Positions 35,846-45,275 of a stretch of 64,000 bases of DNA are shown piece after piece. The translations under genes and the position numbers were made by a program. Position 1 is the first letter of the stretch; each line of letters opens with the position of its first letter. The notes beneath the pieces are model-generated. The model did no database searches. It worked only from the letters and a program-made list of their open reading frames with translations, and was not told where the DNA came from. This DNA comes from Bin25 sp965221765 (lineage in GTDB: Bacteria; Bacteroidota; Bacteroidia; Flavobacteriales; Flavobacteriaceae), in NCBI GenBank assembly GCA_965221765.1, contig OZ244911.1, forward strand, positions 2,418,001 through 2,482,000, written 5' to 3'.

Positions 35846-36360
35846 AGTCTATTCAGCTTCGTGCTATTGAAAAAGAAGATTTAGATTTTCTTTATCGTAT
35901 TGAAAACGATAAACAATATTGGAATTATTCTAATCGACTTGAATATTACTCTAAAACTCTATTAAAAAACTTTCTTGAAATCCAACAACAAGATATCTAT
36001 AAAACACGACAAAAACGTTTCGTCATCACTATACATCAAAATACAAAATGTGGATTTGTGGATTTATTTGAATTCGAACCCAAACATCAACGTGCCTCCG
36101 TAGGGATTATCTTGAAAGAAGAATTTCGATTAAAAGGCATTGGTTACAGAGCTCTATTATTATTGGAAGAATATGCTAAAAATACTTTAAATCTCCATCA
36201 AGTATATGCCAATATAGCCCATGAAAATATCGCTAGTATCAAACTATTTGAAAAGTCTAACTACAGTAAAATAAGTATTAAAAAAGATTGGAATTTTTAT
36301 AACAACAAATTTCATGATGAACTATTATATCAAAAATTATTTTTGGTTACGAAACCTTAA
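35842..36360 (+). CDS. GNAT-family N-acetyltransferase
   Basis: 172 residues of the RimJ/SpeG-like GNAT branch: 'IQLRAIEKEDLDFLYRIEND' at the start, acetyl-CoA loop region 'RLKGIGYRALLLLEEYA' near 93-110, and 'NIASIKLFEKSNYSK' near 128-142. The substrate is unknown; spermidine or protein N-termini are possible. Translationally coupled to dapF by ATGA and overlapped by mltG at its 3' end. Confidence 0.85.
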   Translation: MKSIQLRAIEKEDLDFLYRIENDKQYWNYSNRLEYYSKTLLKNFLEIQQQDIYKTRQKRFVITIHQNTKCGFVDLFEFEPKHQRASVGIILKEEFRLKGIGYRALLLLEEYAKNTLNLHQVYANIAHENIASIKLFEKSNYSKISIKKDWNFYNNKFHDELLYQKLFLVTKP

Positions 36361-37390
36361 ATGGTTACTGATTGCTTTTTTTTCTTTAAAACTTTTAGGA
36401 ATCTTTTTTAGTTTTCAATTCTACCAAACTATTTTAGCTAGTAATACAGCATTTGAGGGAACATCTGTAGAGATTTTTATAGATGCTAACGATACCTTTG
36501 ATAGTTTAAGTTTAAAGCTTGAAAATCATCTAAAATCCACCAAGTCATTCAACCGCCTAGCAAAAATCAAATCTTTTGATGAATCGATTAGACCGGGACG
36601 GTTTTTAATTTTTTCATCGAGTAGTAATAATGCCATAATCAATACCCTAAGGTCTGGGGGTGAGCCCATCAACGTGGTATTCAATAATCAAGAAAGAATC
36701 GAAAATTTAGCTGGAAGGATATCGCATCAACTTATGATTGATAGCCTTTCTTTATTCAACCATATTACAAATGATGATATTGTTAGTAAAAAAGGATTTA
36801 CATCTGAAAATGCACTAGCCATGTATATTCCCAATACATACGAATTCTATTGGGAATCCGATGTTAGTACATTTTTTAATAGGATGCATCATGAATATCA
36901 ACGTTTTTGGAATAAAAATCGTCTTGCAAAAGCTAAATTATTAGAATTAACTCCCATTGAGGTGACTATTTTGGCATCGATTGTACATAAGGAAACAACC
37001 AAAAAAGATGAAATGCCATTAGTTGCCGGGGTATATCTCGAGCGATTAAGACGTAATATGAAGCTTCAAGCAGATCCAACCGTTATCTATACGATTAAAA
37101 AACATTTAGGAGATTTTAACAAAGTCATCAAACGAGTGTTGTATCGAGATTTGAAAATTGATTCTCCATTCAATACCTATCTCTATAGAGGATTACCTCC
37201 AGGTCCAATTATAACACCAGATATTGCTAGCATCGATGCTGTTCTGAATCCCAAAATGGAAGGATATCTTTATTTTGTTGCTGATATCGAAAATCCAGGA
37301 TACCACAAATTTTCAAAAACATTATCCCAACACAATAGAAGTAGAGCTAAGTACATCCGATGGATAAATTCACAAGGAATCGTTCGCTAA
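36314..37390 (+). CDS. mltG: Endolytic transglycosylase MltG
   Basis: 358 residues. One N-terminal membrane span (about 14-33) and the YceG/MltG domain with catalytic Glu in 'LASIVHKETTKKDEMPLVAGVYLERL'. The family blocks 'LQADPTVIYTIKKHLGDF', 'SPFNTYLYRGLPPGPI' and 'YLYFVADIENPGYHKFSKTLSQHN' follow. It cuts nascent peptidoglycan strands. The start lies 47 bases inside the acetyltransferase gene; no alternative ATG/GTG/TTG exists before the membrane span, so the overlap looks real. Confidence 0.94.
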   Translation: MMNYYIKNYFWLRNLKWLLIAFFSLKLLGIFFSFQFYQTILASNTAFEGTSVEIFIDANDTFDSLSLKLENHLKSTKSFNRLAKIKSFDESIRPGRFLIFSSSSNNAIINTLRSGGEPINVVFNNQERIENLAGRISHQLMIDSLSLFNHITNDDIVSKKGFTSENALAMYIPNTYEFYWESDVSTFFNRMHHEYQRFWNKNRLAKAKLLELTPIEVTILASIVHKETTKKDEMPLVAGVYLERLRRNMKLQADPTVIYTIKKHLGDFNKVIKRVLYRDLKIDSPFNTYLYRGLPPGPIITPDIASIDAVLNPKMEGYLYFVADIENPGYHKFSKTLSQHNRSRAKYIRWINSQGIVR

Positions 37391-37487
37391 TGGATATTGC
37401 AGTATCATTGACCAAGCAATATCAATCAAGATGAACCATTTATTTCACTCTCATTAAGATTGCTTAGAGCTCTTTAAAAATTTTTTA

Positions 37488-37562
37488 TAATACTAGGTTT
37501 ACGTTTTAAATTACTTTTATAGTCATGAAATAATTTTTTATTTCTTACGCCCTATTTGTTTT
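37488..37562. repeat. Dispersed repeat, copy 2
   Basis: Similar to 15492-15565 (see that entry) in the same orientation. It ends 36 bases before the left end of IS5 remnant A. It may be part of an older insertion sequence into which the IS5 element jumped. Confidence 0.65.
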
Positions 37563-37598
37563 ATGTAAGTGAAGAATAAGAGTACATCAATTGCATAT

Positions 37599-39000
37599 GG
37601 AGATTTTTAAATAATGCAAAATCAAAAAAAATAGGGTGCGATGAGAAAACCATGTTTCTTTTTTAGTCAATGGATCCACTCATTCGATCTTGCTTTCTTC
37701 CAAAAATCACGATATTTCTCTGATTTTGGCCTATTTGGCTCGTTTCCCCTTGGTTTTTGAGCCGAATAGAACGTTGAGAGCTTTTTTTCTTGATTCTCCT
37801 TTTTAAGTTGGCATGAGAGCCATCATACTTGATGATCTCTTTAAATGATAGGCCATGGACTCCAAGATAGGTTGGTGATGGACTTTTTCTAATCTTTTAA
37901 ATCGAGTGACTTGACAGCCAAACCAGCGAGCCAAACCACTTGAAGGTTTGTTCCACCACCCAACGTTCTTGGCTGATGGGGTTGTTTTACTCTTTCTATG
38001 GCTTAGTCAAAAGCTGGTTACGATCCCCCTTTTCTATCACCAAAGAAGTACTGCCCATCGCCTCTAAGAGCTAGTTATTCTCTTTTGATGGGTCGCCTTT
38101 ATTAGCCAACACTCGTTGTCGTTCTTCGACCGAAAGACTTTCTATCAAAGGCTGGAGACCTTGACGGTCCTACTCATTGGCCACCACCGTGTGTACCCTA
38201 GCATCAGACCTTTTCTGGTCGTGGCCATATGTACTGTTGGTAACCATCATCGGTCGTTTTTCTTTTTTTGAACCAACGAGCTTCATGGTCGGCATGGGGA
38301 CGATCTTCTTCTAGTTACGCATGATCGCTTTCTTCGGCTTAGAGTGCCTGGCTCTTTACGCTGGTCTTCTTTTCGGTCTTGAGCCATTTTCTTGGGTTGA
38401 CCTTTGGGCATAAAGAGACTAGTGTTGATACTGGCATCTACCACGGCCGTGCCTTGCATGATCGCTTGTTTTTCGGTGAGCGGTCGATGGATTTCTTCCA
38501 TGATGCTTTGATCAATCGTTTTGGCCGTCAACTCCCAACAGAAGCGAGACCGCGTGCGATGGTTGGGAAGGGCATCTGCTAGGTCTCAATCACAAAAAGC
38601 GGTGCATCGAATACGGTCTTTAATGAACTCTTGGGTCCGAACATCCGATCAATGAAACTAGACAGAGAGGAGTTGCCTATTCAATAACATCATGGAATGC
38701 TCGATTTTTTGGCCTCGTTGTTTTTTGCCTAATGTATCGTTTTCGACCCATAAAGTCTCAATGGGTTCTCAATCGATAAGGTCGTTGATTTGATTAAAAA
38801 ACGGTGGGGTCGTTGTGCGGCGACGCCCTTGATGGGGATTCAAAAAACACATGGGTTTGGATTCATAAGATTTGAAATGATGCTTATCGCGTACGATATA
38901 CCAAAAAGTAACAATAAAAACCAATGGTCAAATAAAAAAGGGATTTTCGATTAAATCCTTTTATCTTAGCGGGAAATCAAAATTTTAGTGTAAAGGTCTT
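37599..39000 (-). mobile_element. Decayed IS5-family insertion sequence, copy A
   Basis: The left end resembles copy B (GGAGA-TTTTTAAATAATGCAAA versus GGAGACCTTTGAATAATGCAAA). The right end near 38991-39000 (TAAAGGTCTT) looks like its inverted counterpart, giving about 1.4 kb. The minus strand encodes pieces of an IS5-type DDE transposase: 'DALPNHRTRSRFCWEL', 'GTAVVDASINTSLF' with the first catalytic Asp, and 'SLDL'-type C-terminal residues matching 'VTRFKGL.KVHHQ'. Stops and frameshifts are everywhere. A larger open piece is 38283-38531. The element is dead. Confidence 0.7.
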
Positions 39001-39015
39001 AATAATAAAGCGTAG

Positions 39016-39357
39016 TTCAATCAAGATATTAGTTCTTGGGACGTGAGTAATGTTACTGATATGCATTTTATGTTTCAAGGTTGTTCTACATTCAACCAAT
39101 ACATTGGTGATTGAGACGTCATTAGTGTTACCGATATGGGACTTATGTTTTCTAGAACTAGTGTATTCAACCAAGACATTGGCGATTGGAATGTCAGCAG
39201 TGTTAACAATATGTTTCAAATGTTTGATTGAGCCTCTGCGTTTAATCGAGATATTAGCTCTTGGGATGTTACTAGTGTTACAAGTCGTACTGGGATTTTT
39301 AATACCTCTATCATAACTCAATCGAATCGGCCTTCGTTTACCAATTGTAATCCATAA
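39016..39357 (+). pseudogene. BspA-family (DUF285) surface-repeat protein fragment
   Basis: Four repeats of the DUF285 type, 'FNQDISSWDVSNVTDM..MF', are readable in a single frame of 114 codons. Two in-frame TGA stops interrupt it: one at the Trp of 'GDWDV', one before 'ASAFN'. The natural end 'NCNP' and TAA is kept. The 5' part is missing, and the fragment begins about 16 bases after IS5 remnant A, so the element probably inserted into the gene. Such repeats occur in secreted or surface proteins. Confidence 0.8.
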
Positions 39358-39624
39358 ATCTATTCTTGTGATTAAGTCAAACTATAACATTCCATTTCTC
39401 AAAGATCTATCAAGGGCTGTATGAAATGAACTGTTTTGTTTAACGCCATGTTCAACTAGCTAGTGCAACATGACCCCATGTTGATCTTACTCTCTGTAAA
39501 TGAGGAGAAATCAATGATAAAAACAACCCCAAATAGAATAGAACCTTGAATTGAGAGAGTTGGTCTTATTTGACATGATTACAAAGACAAATATTATAAG
39601 CACTTTTTATGCTCTTAATCCTAT

Positions 39625-39654
39625 TTTGATTTGAAAAAATATATTCTAAATTTG
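39625..39654 (+). promoter_or_regulatory. Bacteroidota-type promoter of rplS
   Basis: TTTG (39625-39628), an 18-base spacer and TAAATTTG (39647-39654), close to the TTTG-N19-TAnnTTTG consensus. It lies 37 bases before the rplS ATG. The 267 bases between the BspA fragment and this promoter hold nothing I recognise. Confidence 0.7.
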
Positions 39655-39691
39655 CAAGCCAAAAGTGGGATATATTTATTTCTTGGCCACC

Positions 39692-40042
39692 ATGGAAGCA
39701 ACAATACGTGAAGTTGAAAATAAACTAATAACAAAAAAGGATTTTCCAAAATTTTCTGTTGGAGATACCATTACAGTTTATTACGAAATCAGAGAAGGAG
39801 AAAAAGTTCGGACTCAGTTTTTTAGAGGTGTCGTAATACAAATCAAAGGGCATAGTTTAACCAAGACCTTTACCATCAGAAAAATTTCCAACACCATTGG
39901 CGTGGAACGTATTTTCCCAATCAATATGCCAACGCTTCAAAAAATTGAGATTAATAAAAGAGGTAAAGTGCGTCAATCAAGAATATTCTATTTTAGAAAA
40001 CTTCGAGGTAAAAAAGCTCGCATTAAAGAGATTAGAAAATAA
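39692..40042 (+). CDS. rplS: 50S ribosomal protein L19
   Basis: 116 residues from the ATG at 39692. An in-frame GTG nine codons upstream gives a non-homologous extension and is rejected. L19 features: 'FSVGDTITVYYEIREGEKVRTQFFRGVVIQIKG', 'FTIRKISNTIGVERIFPINMP', and the basic tail 'YYLR..RGKAARIKE'-type sequence (here 'FYFRKLRGKKARIKE'). Monocistronic, with its own promoter; trmD is elsewhere. Confidence 0.97.
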   Translation: MEATIREVENKLITKKDFPKFSVGDTITVYYEIREGEKVRTQFFRGVVIQIKGHSLTKTFTIRKISNTIGVERIFPINMPTLQKIEINKRGKVRQSRIFYFRKLRGKKARIKEIRK

Positions 40043-40164
40043 TCTACTCGTTTCTCTTGAATCTATTTCTAATCCATTATCATAAACACAATAAAAAACC
40101 CACTCACCTTTCAGTATCCTATAAACCTTTAAAAATCAATTTCAAAGGTTTCATATCGGTGACT

Positions 40165-40172
40165 TACATTTG
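40165..40172 (+). promoter_or_regulatory. Candidate -7 box (TACATTTG) of icd
   Basis: Perfect TAnnTTTG match 16 bases before the icd ATG. Just upstream is an inverted repeat AAACCTTT/AAAGGTTT (40123-40151) that might be an operator or the end of the rplS transcript. Confidence 0.45.
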
Positions 40173-40188
40173 TTGAAACTTGCTGATA

Positions 40189-41418
40189 ATGCCAAAAATA
40201 AAAGTCCAAAATCCAATTGTCGAACTAGATGGCGACGAAATGACTAGAATTATTTGGGATTTTATCAAAAACGAACTGATTCTACCCTATCTCGATTTAG
40301 ACATCGTATATTATGACTTATCCATAAAAAGTCGAGACAAAACAAAAGATCAAATTACTGTCGATGCAGCCAATGCCATTAAACAATACAATGTCGGTAT
40401 CAAATGTGCAACCATTACTCCTGACGAATCTCGAGTCAAAGAATTTGGGTTATCCAAGATGTGGCGTTCTCCTAATGGTACTATAAGAAACATCGTTGGC
40501 GGTACTGTTTTTAGAGAACCAGTAATCATCCATAATATTCCTCGGATTGTTCCCGGATGGAAATCCCCTATTTGTATTGGAAGACATGCATTTGGAGATC
40601 AATACCGTGCTGTTGATACCCAAATAGAACAAAAAGGAAAACTCACAATGACTTTTACTCCGGAAAAGGGAAATCCTCAAACTTGGGAAGTTTTTCAATA
40701 TGCTTCTCCTGGTGTTGCCTTATGCATGTTCAATGTTGATGAATCCATCTATGGTTTTGCAAGATCATGCATGAATCAAGCTATTAATAAACAATGGCCT
40801 TTGTACCTTTCCACAAAAAATACTATTCTAAAAGCTTATGATGGACGATTCAAAGATATCTTTCAAGAAGTTTACAATAATGAATTCAAGTCCCAATTTG
40901 AAAGCTTGGGTATTTTTTATGAACATCGATTAATAGATGATATGGTAGCTGCGGCACTAAAATGGTCTGGAGGCTTTGTTTGGGCATGCAAAAATTATGA
41001 TGGCGATGTACAATCGGATACCGTTGCCCAAGGATTTGGATCGCTAGGATTAATGACTTCTACTTTAATAACCCCTGATGGAAAAACCATGGAAGCTGAA
41101 GCTGCTCATGGAACTGTTACACGGCACTATCGAGAACATCAAAAAGGAAATCCAACATCTACCAATCCGATTGCCTCCATTTTTGCATGGACAAGAGGAT
41201 TACTACATCGGGGTAAACTAGATGATAATGATAAATTGAAAAAGTTTTGTAATGCCCTTGAAAGTGTTTGTATCCAAACCGTTGAATCTGGTAAAATGAC
41301 CAAAGATTTGGCTTTATTGATTCATGGTCAAAAAACCACCTCGCAACACTATTTGAATACCTCTGAATTTTTAGCCCAAATCAGAAACCGATTAGATCAT
41401 CATTTATCAAGAAACTAA
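40189..41418 (+). CDS. icd: NADP-dependent isocitrate dehydrogenase (eukaryotic-type subfamily)
   Basis: 409 residues from the ATG at 40189 ('MPKIKVQNPIVELDGDEMTRIIW'). Sequence blocks 'KCATITPDESRVKEFGLSKMWRSPNGTIRNI', 'GTVFREPI'-type, 'GRHAFGDQYRA' and 'EAAHGTVTRHYREHQKG' belong to the dimeric NADP enzyme resembling mammalian IDH1/2 rather than E. coli Icd. Oxidatively decarboxylates isocitrate and supplies NADPH. It feeds the 2-oxoglutarate dehydrogenase encoded by sucA and sucB. Confidence 0.95.
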   Translation: MPKIKVQNPIVELDGDEMTRIIWDFIKNELILPYLDLDIVYYDLSIKSRDKTKDQITVDAANAIKQYNVGIKCATITPDESRVKEFGLSKMWRSPNGTIRNIVGGTVFREPVIIHNIPRIVPGWKSPICIGRHAFGDQYRAVDTQIEQKGKLTMTFTPEKGNPQTWEVFQYASPGVALCMFNVDESIYGFARSCMNQAINKQWPLYLSTKNTILKAYDGRFKDIFQEVYNNEFKSQFESLGIFYEHRLIDDMVAAALKWSGGFVWACKNYDGDVQSDTVAQGFGSLGLMTSTLITPDGKTMEAEAAHGTVTRHYREHQKGNPTSTNPIASIFAWTRGLLHRGKLDDNDKLKKFCNALESVCIQTVESGKMTKDLALLIHGQKTTSQHYLNTSEFLAQIRNRLDHHLSRN

Positions 41419-41453
41419 GAGGAATTCCAATAAAATCTGTTAATTCAATTAGC

Positions 41454-42272
41454 GTGGATAAGTTCATAAGAATCACCGAACAAGATTCAAACCACAATGA
41501 TTTAGAACATAAAACGATTGAAGAGTTAGTCCGAGGGATTCATCAAGAAGATCGATATGCGGTTAATGCACTTGGTGATATTTTGAATGAGGTCATCCCC
41601 TTGATAAAAGCGATAGTTCAGCGATTAAAAGAAGGCGGGCGATTGTTTTATATTGGTGCTGGAACTTCTGGAAGATTAGGGGTATTAGATGCTTCAGAGT
41701 GCCCTCTTACATATGGAGTTTCTCCAGACTTGGTCATTGGTATCATAGCAGGTGGAGATGATGCCTTACGTCATTCGATTGAACATTCCGAAGATGATAC
41801 TACCCAATGTTGGAAAGACCTTTCCCAATACAGCATATCCAAACAAGATATCGTCATTGGGATTGCAGCATCGGGAACAACACCCTATGTTGTGGGAGGT
41901 TTATCCGATTGTCAAAAAAACGGAATTACCACCGGTTGCATTACTTGTAATCCCAATGCCCCCGTCAGTCAAGTGAGTGATTTTCCGATTGAAGTCATTG
42001 TAGGCCCTGAATTTGTTACGGGTTCTTCACGTATGAAAGCTGGAACAATTCAAAAATTAGTTCTCAATATGATATCCACCTCGACCATGATCCAATTGGG
42101 TCATATAAAAGGAAATAAAATGGTCGATATGAAACTAGCTAATAATAAATTAAAAAAAAGAGCCATTGGTATATTGGTGAATGAATTGAATCTTTCCCAA
42201 GAAAAAGCTCAAAAACTATTAAAAGAACATGGAAGTATTCGGAATGTTCTTCAATCGTTTAATTCGATTTGA
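41454..42272 (+). CDS. murQ: N-acetylmuramic acid 6-phosphate etherase
   Basis: 272 residues, GTG start. SIS-fold lyase splitting MurNAc-6-P into GlcNAc-6-P and lactate during cell-wall recycling. Motifs: 'RLFYIGAGTSGRLGVLDASECPLTYG', 'IGIAASGTTPYVVGGL', 'GPEFVTGSSRMKAGTIQKLVLN'. The next small gene overlaps its stop codon. Confidence 0.96.
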   Translation: MDKFIRITEQDSNHNDLEHKTIEELVRGIHQEDRYAVNALGDILNEVIPLIKAIVQRLKEGGRLFYIGAGTSGRLGVLDASECPLTYGVSPDLVIGIIAGGDDALRHSIEHSEDDTTQCWKDLSQYSISKQDIVIGIAASGTTPYVVGGLSDCQKNGITTGCITCNPNAPVSQVSDFPIEVIVGPEFVTGSSRMKAGTIQKLVLNMISTSTMIQLGHIKGNKMVDMKLANNKLKKRAIGILVNELNLSQEKAQKLLKEHGSIRNVLQSFNSI

Positions 42273-42523
42273 ATGTGACTAAACGTCAAATAAGACTTAT
42301 ATTAACCTACTTCATCCTTTTTGTTATCTGTGGATTTATCTCCATGGTTTTGATTGTTAATGCATTTCAAAATCAAGGGCACCGACTGTATTATTCTATT
42401 TTAATATTTGGATTATTAGCATTTATCACCTCCATCTATTATGGTTTTTTGGGTGTGGACACATTAAAAGTTAGTCTATTGGGTAAAAAAAACAAATCAA
42501 AAAAACCTTATCCCAATAATTGA
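42269..42523 (+). CDS. Small two-span membrane protein, DUF6095-like
   Basis: 84 residues with two hydrophobic segments (about 9-31 and 40-62) and a basic Lys-rich tail. The start is TTG overlapping the murQ TGA, or GTG two codons later. Its TGA overlaps the thrS ATG (TGATG), so it is sandwiched and coupled. It resembles the small membrane proteins found next to murQ in Bacteroidota (DUF6095), a recollection I cannot verify here. Confidence 0.6.
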   Translation: MNVTKRQIRLILTYFILFVICGFISMVLIVNAFQNQGHRLYYSILIFGLLAFITSIYYGFLGVDTLKVSLLGKKNKSKKPYPNN

Positions 42524-44484
42524 TGGTTACCATTACTTTTCCTTCGGGTGAAAAGAAAATATTTAAAAAGGGTACTTCAGCTCATGATATAGCCTTTTCT
42601 ATCAGTCTTAGATTAGGGAAAAATGTCCTTTCGGCTCAATTCAATAACCAAACCATTCAATTATCGCAAAAGATTGAAAATGATGGGATTATTAAATTTT
42701 TTACTTGGAATGATCCTGAAGGCAAAAAAGCCTTTTGGCATTCTTCTGCCCACATATTGGCTCAAGTGTTGCTTGAGTTTTATCCTAATTGTAAATTAAC
42801 CATTGGCCCACCCATTGAGCAAGGATTTTATTACGATGTGGCTTTTAATGACAAAACCCCTTCAGAAAGTGATTTTGAATCCATTGAGCAACGTTTTTTA
42901 GAACACGCATATAAAAAGTATCCTTTTATCATGCGTCATGTCTCAAAAGAAATGGCCCTTGATTACTATCACCAAGAAAATAATCCATATAAAATAGAAC
43001 TCATCGAGGGTTTGGATGATGAAAACATCACATTTTGTGATCATGGAGATTTTACCGATTTATGCCGTGGGGGTCATATTCCTCATACTGGCTATATCAA
43101 ATCCGTAAAACTTTTAAATATTTCTGGAGCTTTTTGGAGAGCTGATCAATCCAATGTTCAACTAACTAGAATTTATGGTATTTCCTTTCCAAAACAGAAG
43201 TATTTGAAAGAATACTTACAAATGATTCAAGAAGCCAAAAAAAGAGATCATCGGATTTTAGGTAAACAATTGGGATTGTTTACCTTTTCGACTAAAGTGG
43301 GTTCTGGACTTCCTTTATGGCTACCTAATGGTGCTGATTTAAGGCATCGATTAGAAGATTTTATGAGAGAAGCACAAAAAAAAGCAGGCTATAATTTTGT
43401 GATTACTCCACATATCGGCCATAAAGAATTATATGTAACTTCTGGGCACTTTGAAAAATACAGTGCAGATAATTTTGGGGCCATTAAAACTCCTGATGAA
43501 ACCGAAGAGTTTTTACTCAAATCAATGAATTGTCCACACCATTGTGAAATATATAATGCCCAACAATGGAGTTATAAAGATTTACCAGTACGATATTGTG
43601 AATTCGGAACAGTATATCGTTATGAACAAAGTGGAGAATTACATGGATTAACCCGGGTAAGAGGTTTCACACAAGATGATGCTCATATCTTTTGCACCCC
43701 CCAACAATTAAACCAAGAATTTAAAAATGTTATCGATTTGGTTCTGTATGTTTTTGAATCATTGAGCTTTAAAAATTTTACAGCACAAGTTTCAGTGAGA
43801 GATCCCAATACTCCTGAAAAATATTTAGGGGATGAAAAACAATGGGAAAAAGCTGAAAAGGCCATTATAAAAGCGACCGAAGAAAAAGGATTGGACTATA
43901 CCATTGAAATCGGTGAAGCCGCATTTTATGGTCCTAAATTGGATTTTATGGTCAAAGACACGTTACAAAGAAAATGGCAATTAGGTACTATTCAAGTAGA
44001 TTATAATTTACCAAAACGATTTAATTTGACCTTTAAAGGAAGCGACGATCAGTTGCATCGACCGATCATGATTCATCGTGCACCGTTTGGAAGTTTAGAA
44101 CGTTTTATTGCTATTTTGATTGAACATACCGCCGGAGAATTTCCACTGTGGTTGACTCCACACCAAGTTGGAATACTCTGTGTGGGAGAAAATCATCAGA
44201 AATATGCTCAAAAAGTAGCTAAATCCTTAGAAAAGTCCGATATTCGCATACAAATTGACATGAGAAATCAAACGGTTGGAAAAAAAATCAGAGAGGCTGA
44301 AATTTCTAAAATTCCCTATATGTTAATCATAGGTGATAAAGAAATTAAAACCGATACAGTGGCCGTTAGAAAACACAGAGAAGGTGATTTGGGAAGTATG
44401 TCGCTGAATCAATTTGTTGATACAATCCATTTACAAATCGATAGTGAAATCTCATCGTTTGAAAATAACAATCTAAATCAATAA
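42523..44484 (+). CDS. thrS: Threonyl-tRNA synthetase
   Basis: 653 residues from the ATG at 42523. Domains: TGS (1-62), editing domain with 'HSSAHILAQVL' and 'CRGGHIPHTG', and the class II catalytic core with zinc ligand Cys in 'MNCPHHCEIY'. Motif 2 is 'RYCEFGTVYRYEQSGELHGLTRVRGFTQDDAHIF', followed by the anticodon-binding domain. First of a thrS-infC-rpmI-rplT cluster. Confidence 0.97.
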   Translation: MVTITFPSGEKKIFKKGTSAHDIAFSISLRLGKNVLSAQFNNQTIQLSQKIENDGIIKFFTWNDPEGKKAFWHSSAHILAQVLLEFYPNCKLTIGPPIEQGFYYDVAFNDKTPSESDFESIEQRFLEHAYKKYPFIMRHVSKEMALDYYHQENNPYKIELIEGLDDENITFCDHGDFTDLCRGGHIPHTGYIKSVKLLNISGAFWRADQSNVQLTRIYGISFPKQKYLKEYLQMIQEAKKRDHRILGKQLGLFTFSTKVGSGLPLWLPNGADLRHRLEDFMREAQKKAGYNFVITPHIGHKELYVTSGHFEKYSADNFGAIKTPDETEEFLLKSMNCPHHCEIYNAQQWSYKDLPVRYCEFGTVYRYEQSGELHGLTRVRGFTQDDAHIFCTPQQLNQEFKNVIDLVLYVFESLSFKNFTAQVSVRDPNTPEKYLGDEKQWEKAEKAIIKATEEKGLDYTIEIGEAAFYGPKLDFMVKDTLQRKWQLGTIQVDYNLPKRFNLTFKGSDDQLHRPIMIHRAPFGSLERFIAILIEHTAGEFPLWLTPHQVGILCVGENHQKYAQKVAKSLEKSDIRIQIDMRNQTVGKKIREAEISKIPYMLIIGDKEIKTDTVAVRKHREGDLGSMSLNQFVDTIHLQIDSEISSFENNNLNQ

Positions 44485-44493
44485 GTCATAGCT

Positions 44494-45054
44494 ATTCGAA
44501 GAAGGAGGAGTTATCGACCTGCTCGAATTATTCGAGAAGATCCTCATAAGATTAACGATAAAATAACCTCAAATGAAATACGATTGGTTGGAAACAATGT
44601 GGATGTTGGTATCTATACGCTGTATAAAGCATTGGAAATTGCTAGAGAAAAAGAACTCGATTTGGTTGAAATTTCTCCAAATGCCAATCCTCCAGTTTGT
44701 AAAATACTAGATTATAAAAAGTTTTTATTTGAACAAAGAAGACGAGAAAAAGAAATAAAATCTAGAGCTTCTAAAGTCATTGTCAAAGAAATTCGATTTG
44801 GTCCCAATACCGATGAACACGATTATGAATTTAAAAAAAAACATGCCATTAAGTTTTTAAATGAAGGAGCCAAAATCAAAGCATTTGTTTTTTTTAAAGG
44901 ACGTTCAATTATGTTTAAAGATAAGGGACATATATTACTTTTGCGGCTAGCTCAAGAATTAGAAGACTATGGAAAGATTGAAAAAATGCCAAAGTTAGAA
45001 GGAAAAAGAATGACCATGATTATTAATCCAAAAAAAATTAAATCTCATGCCTAA
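44494..45054 (+). CDS. infC: Translation initiation factor IF-3, AUU start
   Basis: 186 residues starting at ATT (44494), 9 bases after the thrS stop. The conserved N-terminus 'RRRSYRPARIIREDPHKINDKI' lies upstream of the first TTG (44584). Between the thrS stop and that N-terminus there is no ATG, GTG or TTG. The AUU codon is the well-known autoregulatory start of infC in other bacteria, where IF-3 discriminates against it. Domains: IF3-N with 'VGIYTLYKALEIAREKELDLVEISPNA', linker, and IF3-C 'VKEIRFGPNTDEHDYEFKKKHA'. Confidence 0.93.
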   Translation: MRRRRSYRPARIIREDPHKINDKITSNEIRLVGNNVDVGIYTLYKALEIAREKELDLVEISPNANPPVCKILDYKKFLFEQRRREKEIKSRASKVIVKEIRFGPNTDEHDYEFKKKHAIKFLNEGAKIKAFVFFKGRSIMFKDKGHILLLRLAQELEDYGKIEKMPKLEGKRMTMIINPKKIKSHA

Positions 45055-45244
45055 AAAAAAGACCAATTCGAGTGCTAAAAAAAGATTTAAATTAACCAGT
45101 AGTGGTAAAATCAAACGCAATCAATCCAATAAACGTCATTTATTAACTAAAAAATCAAAAAAAAGAAAACTAAGATTAACTCACTCCACATTAGTACACA
45201 AAAGTGATGCTGATAATGTCAAACGACAATTGGGTCTAAAATAG
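45047..45244 (+). CDS. rpmI: 50S ribosomal protein L35
   Basis: 65 residues, highly basic, with 'MPKKKTNSSAKKRFKLTSSGKIKRNQSNKRHLL' typical of L35. It overlaps infC by 8 bases and is followed after 31 bases by rplT, the universal infC-rpmI-rplT order. Confidence 0.96.
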   Translation: MPKKKTNSSAKKRFKLTSSGKIKRNQSNKRHLLTKKSKKRKLRLTHSTLVHKSDADNVKRQLGLK

Positions 45245-45275
45245 TTTTTAATCCTTTATTTAAATAATATTTAAA

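Noticed and set aside
38283..38582. Separate small genes on both strands in the 38.3-38.6 kb region
   Set aside because: The minus-strand frame is part of the decayed IS5 transposase and the plus-strand frame is its shadow.
39016..39357. The regular repeats near 39 kb as a CRISPR array
   Set aside because: Repeats are imperfect, about 70-75 bases apart, and translate into DUF285 protein repeats.
40123..40151. Inverted repeat AAACCTTT/AAAGGTTT as a Rho-independent terminator of rplS
   Set aside because: AT-rich 8-bp stem with a 13-base loop and no T run; only noted as a possible operator.
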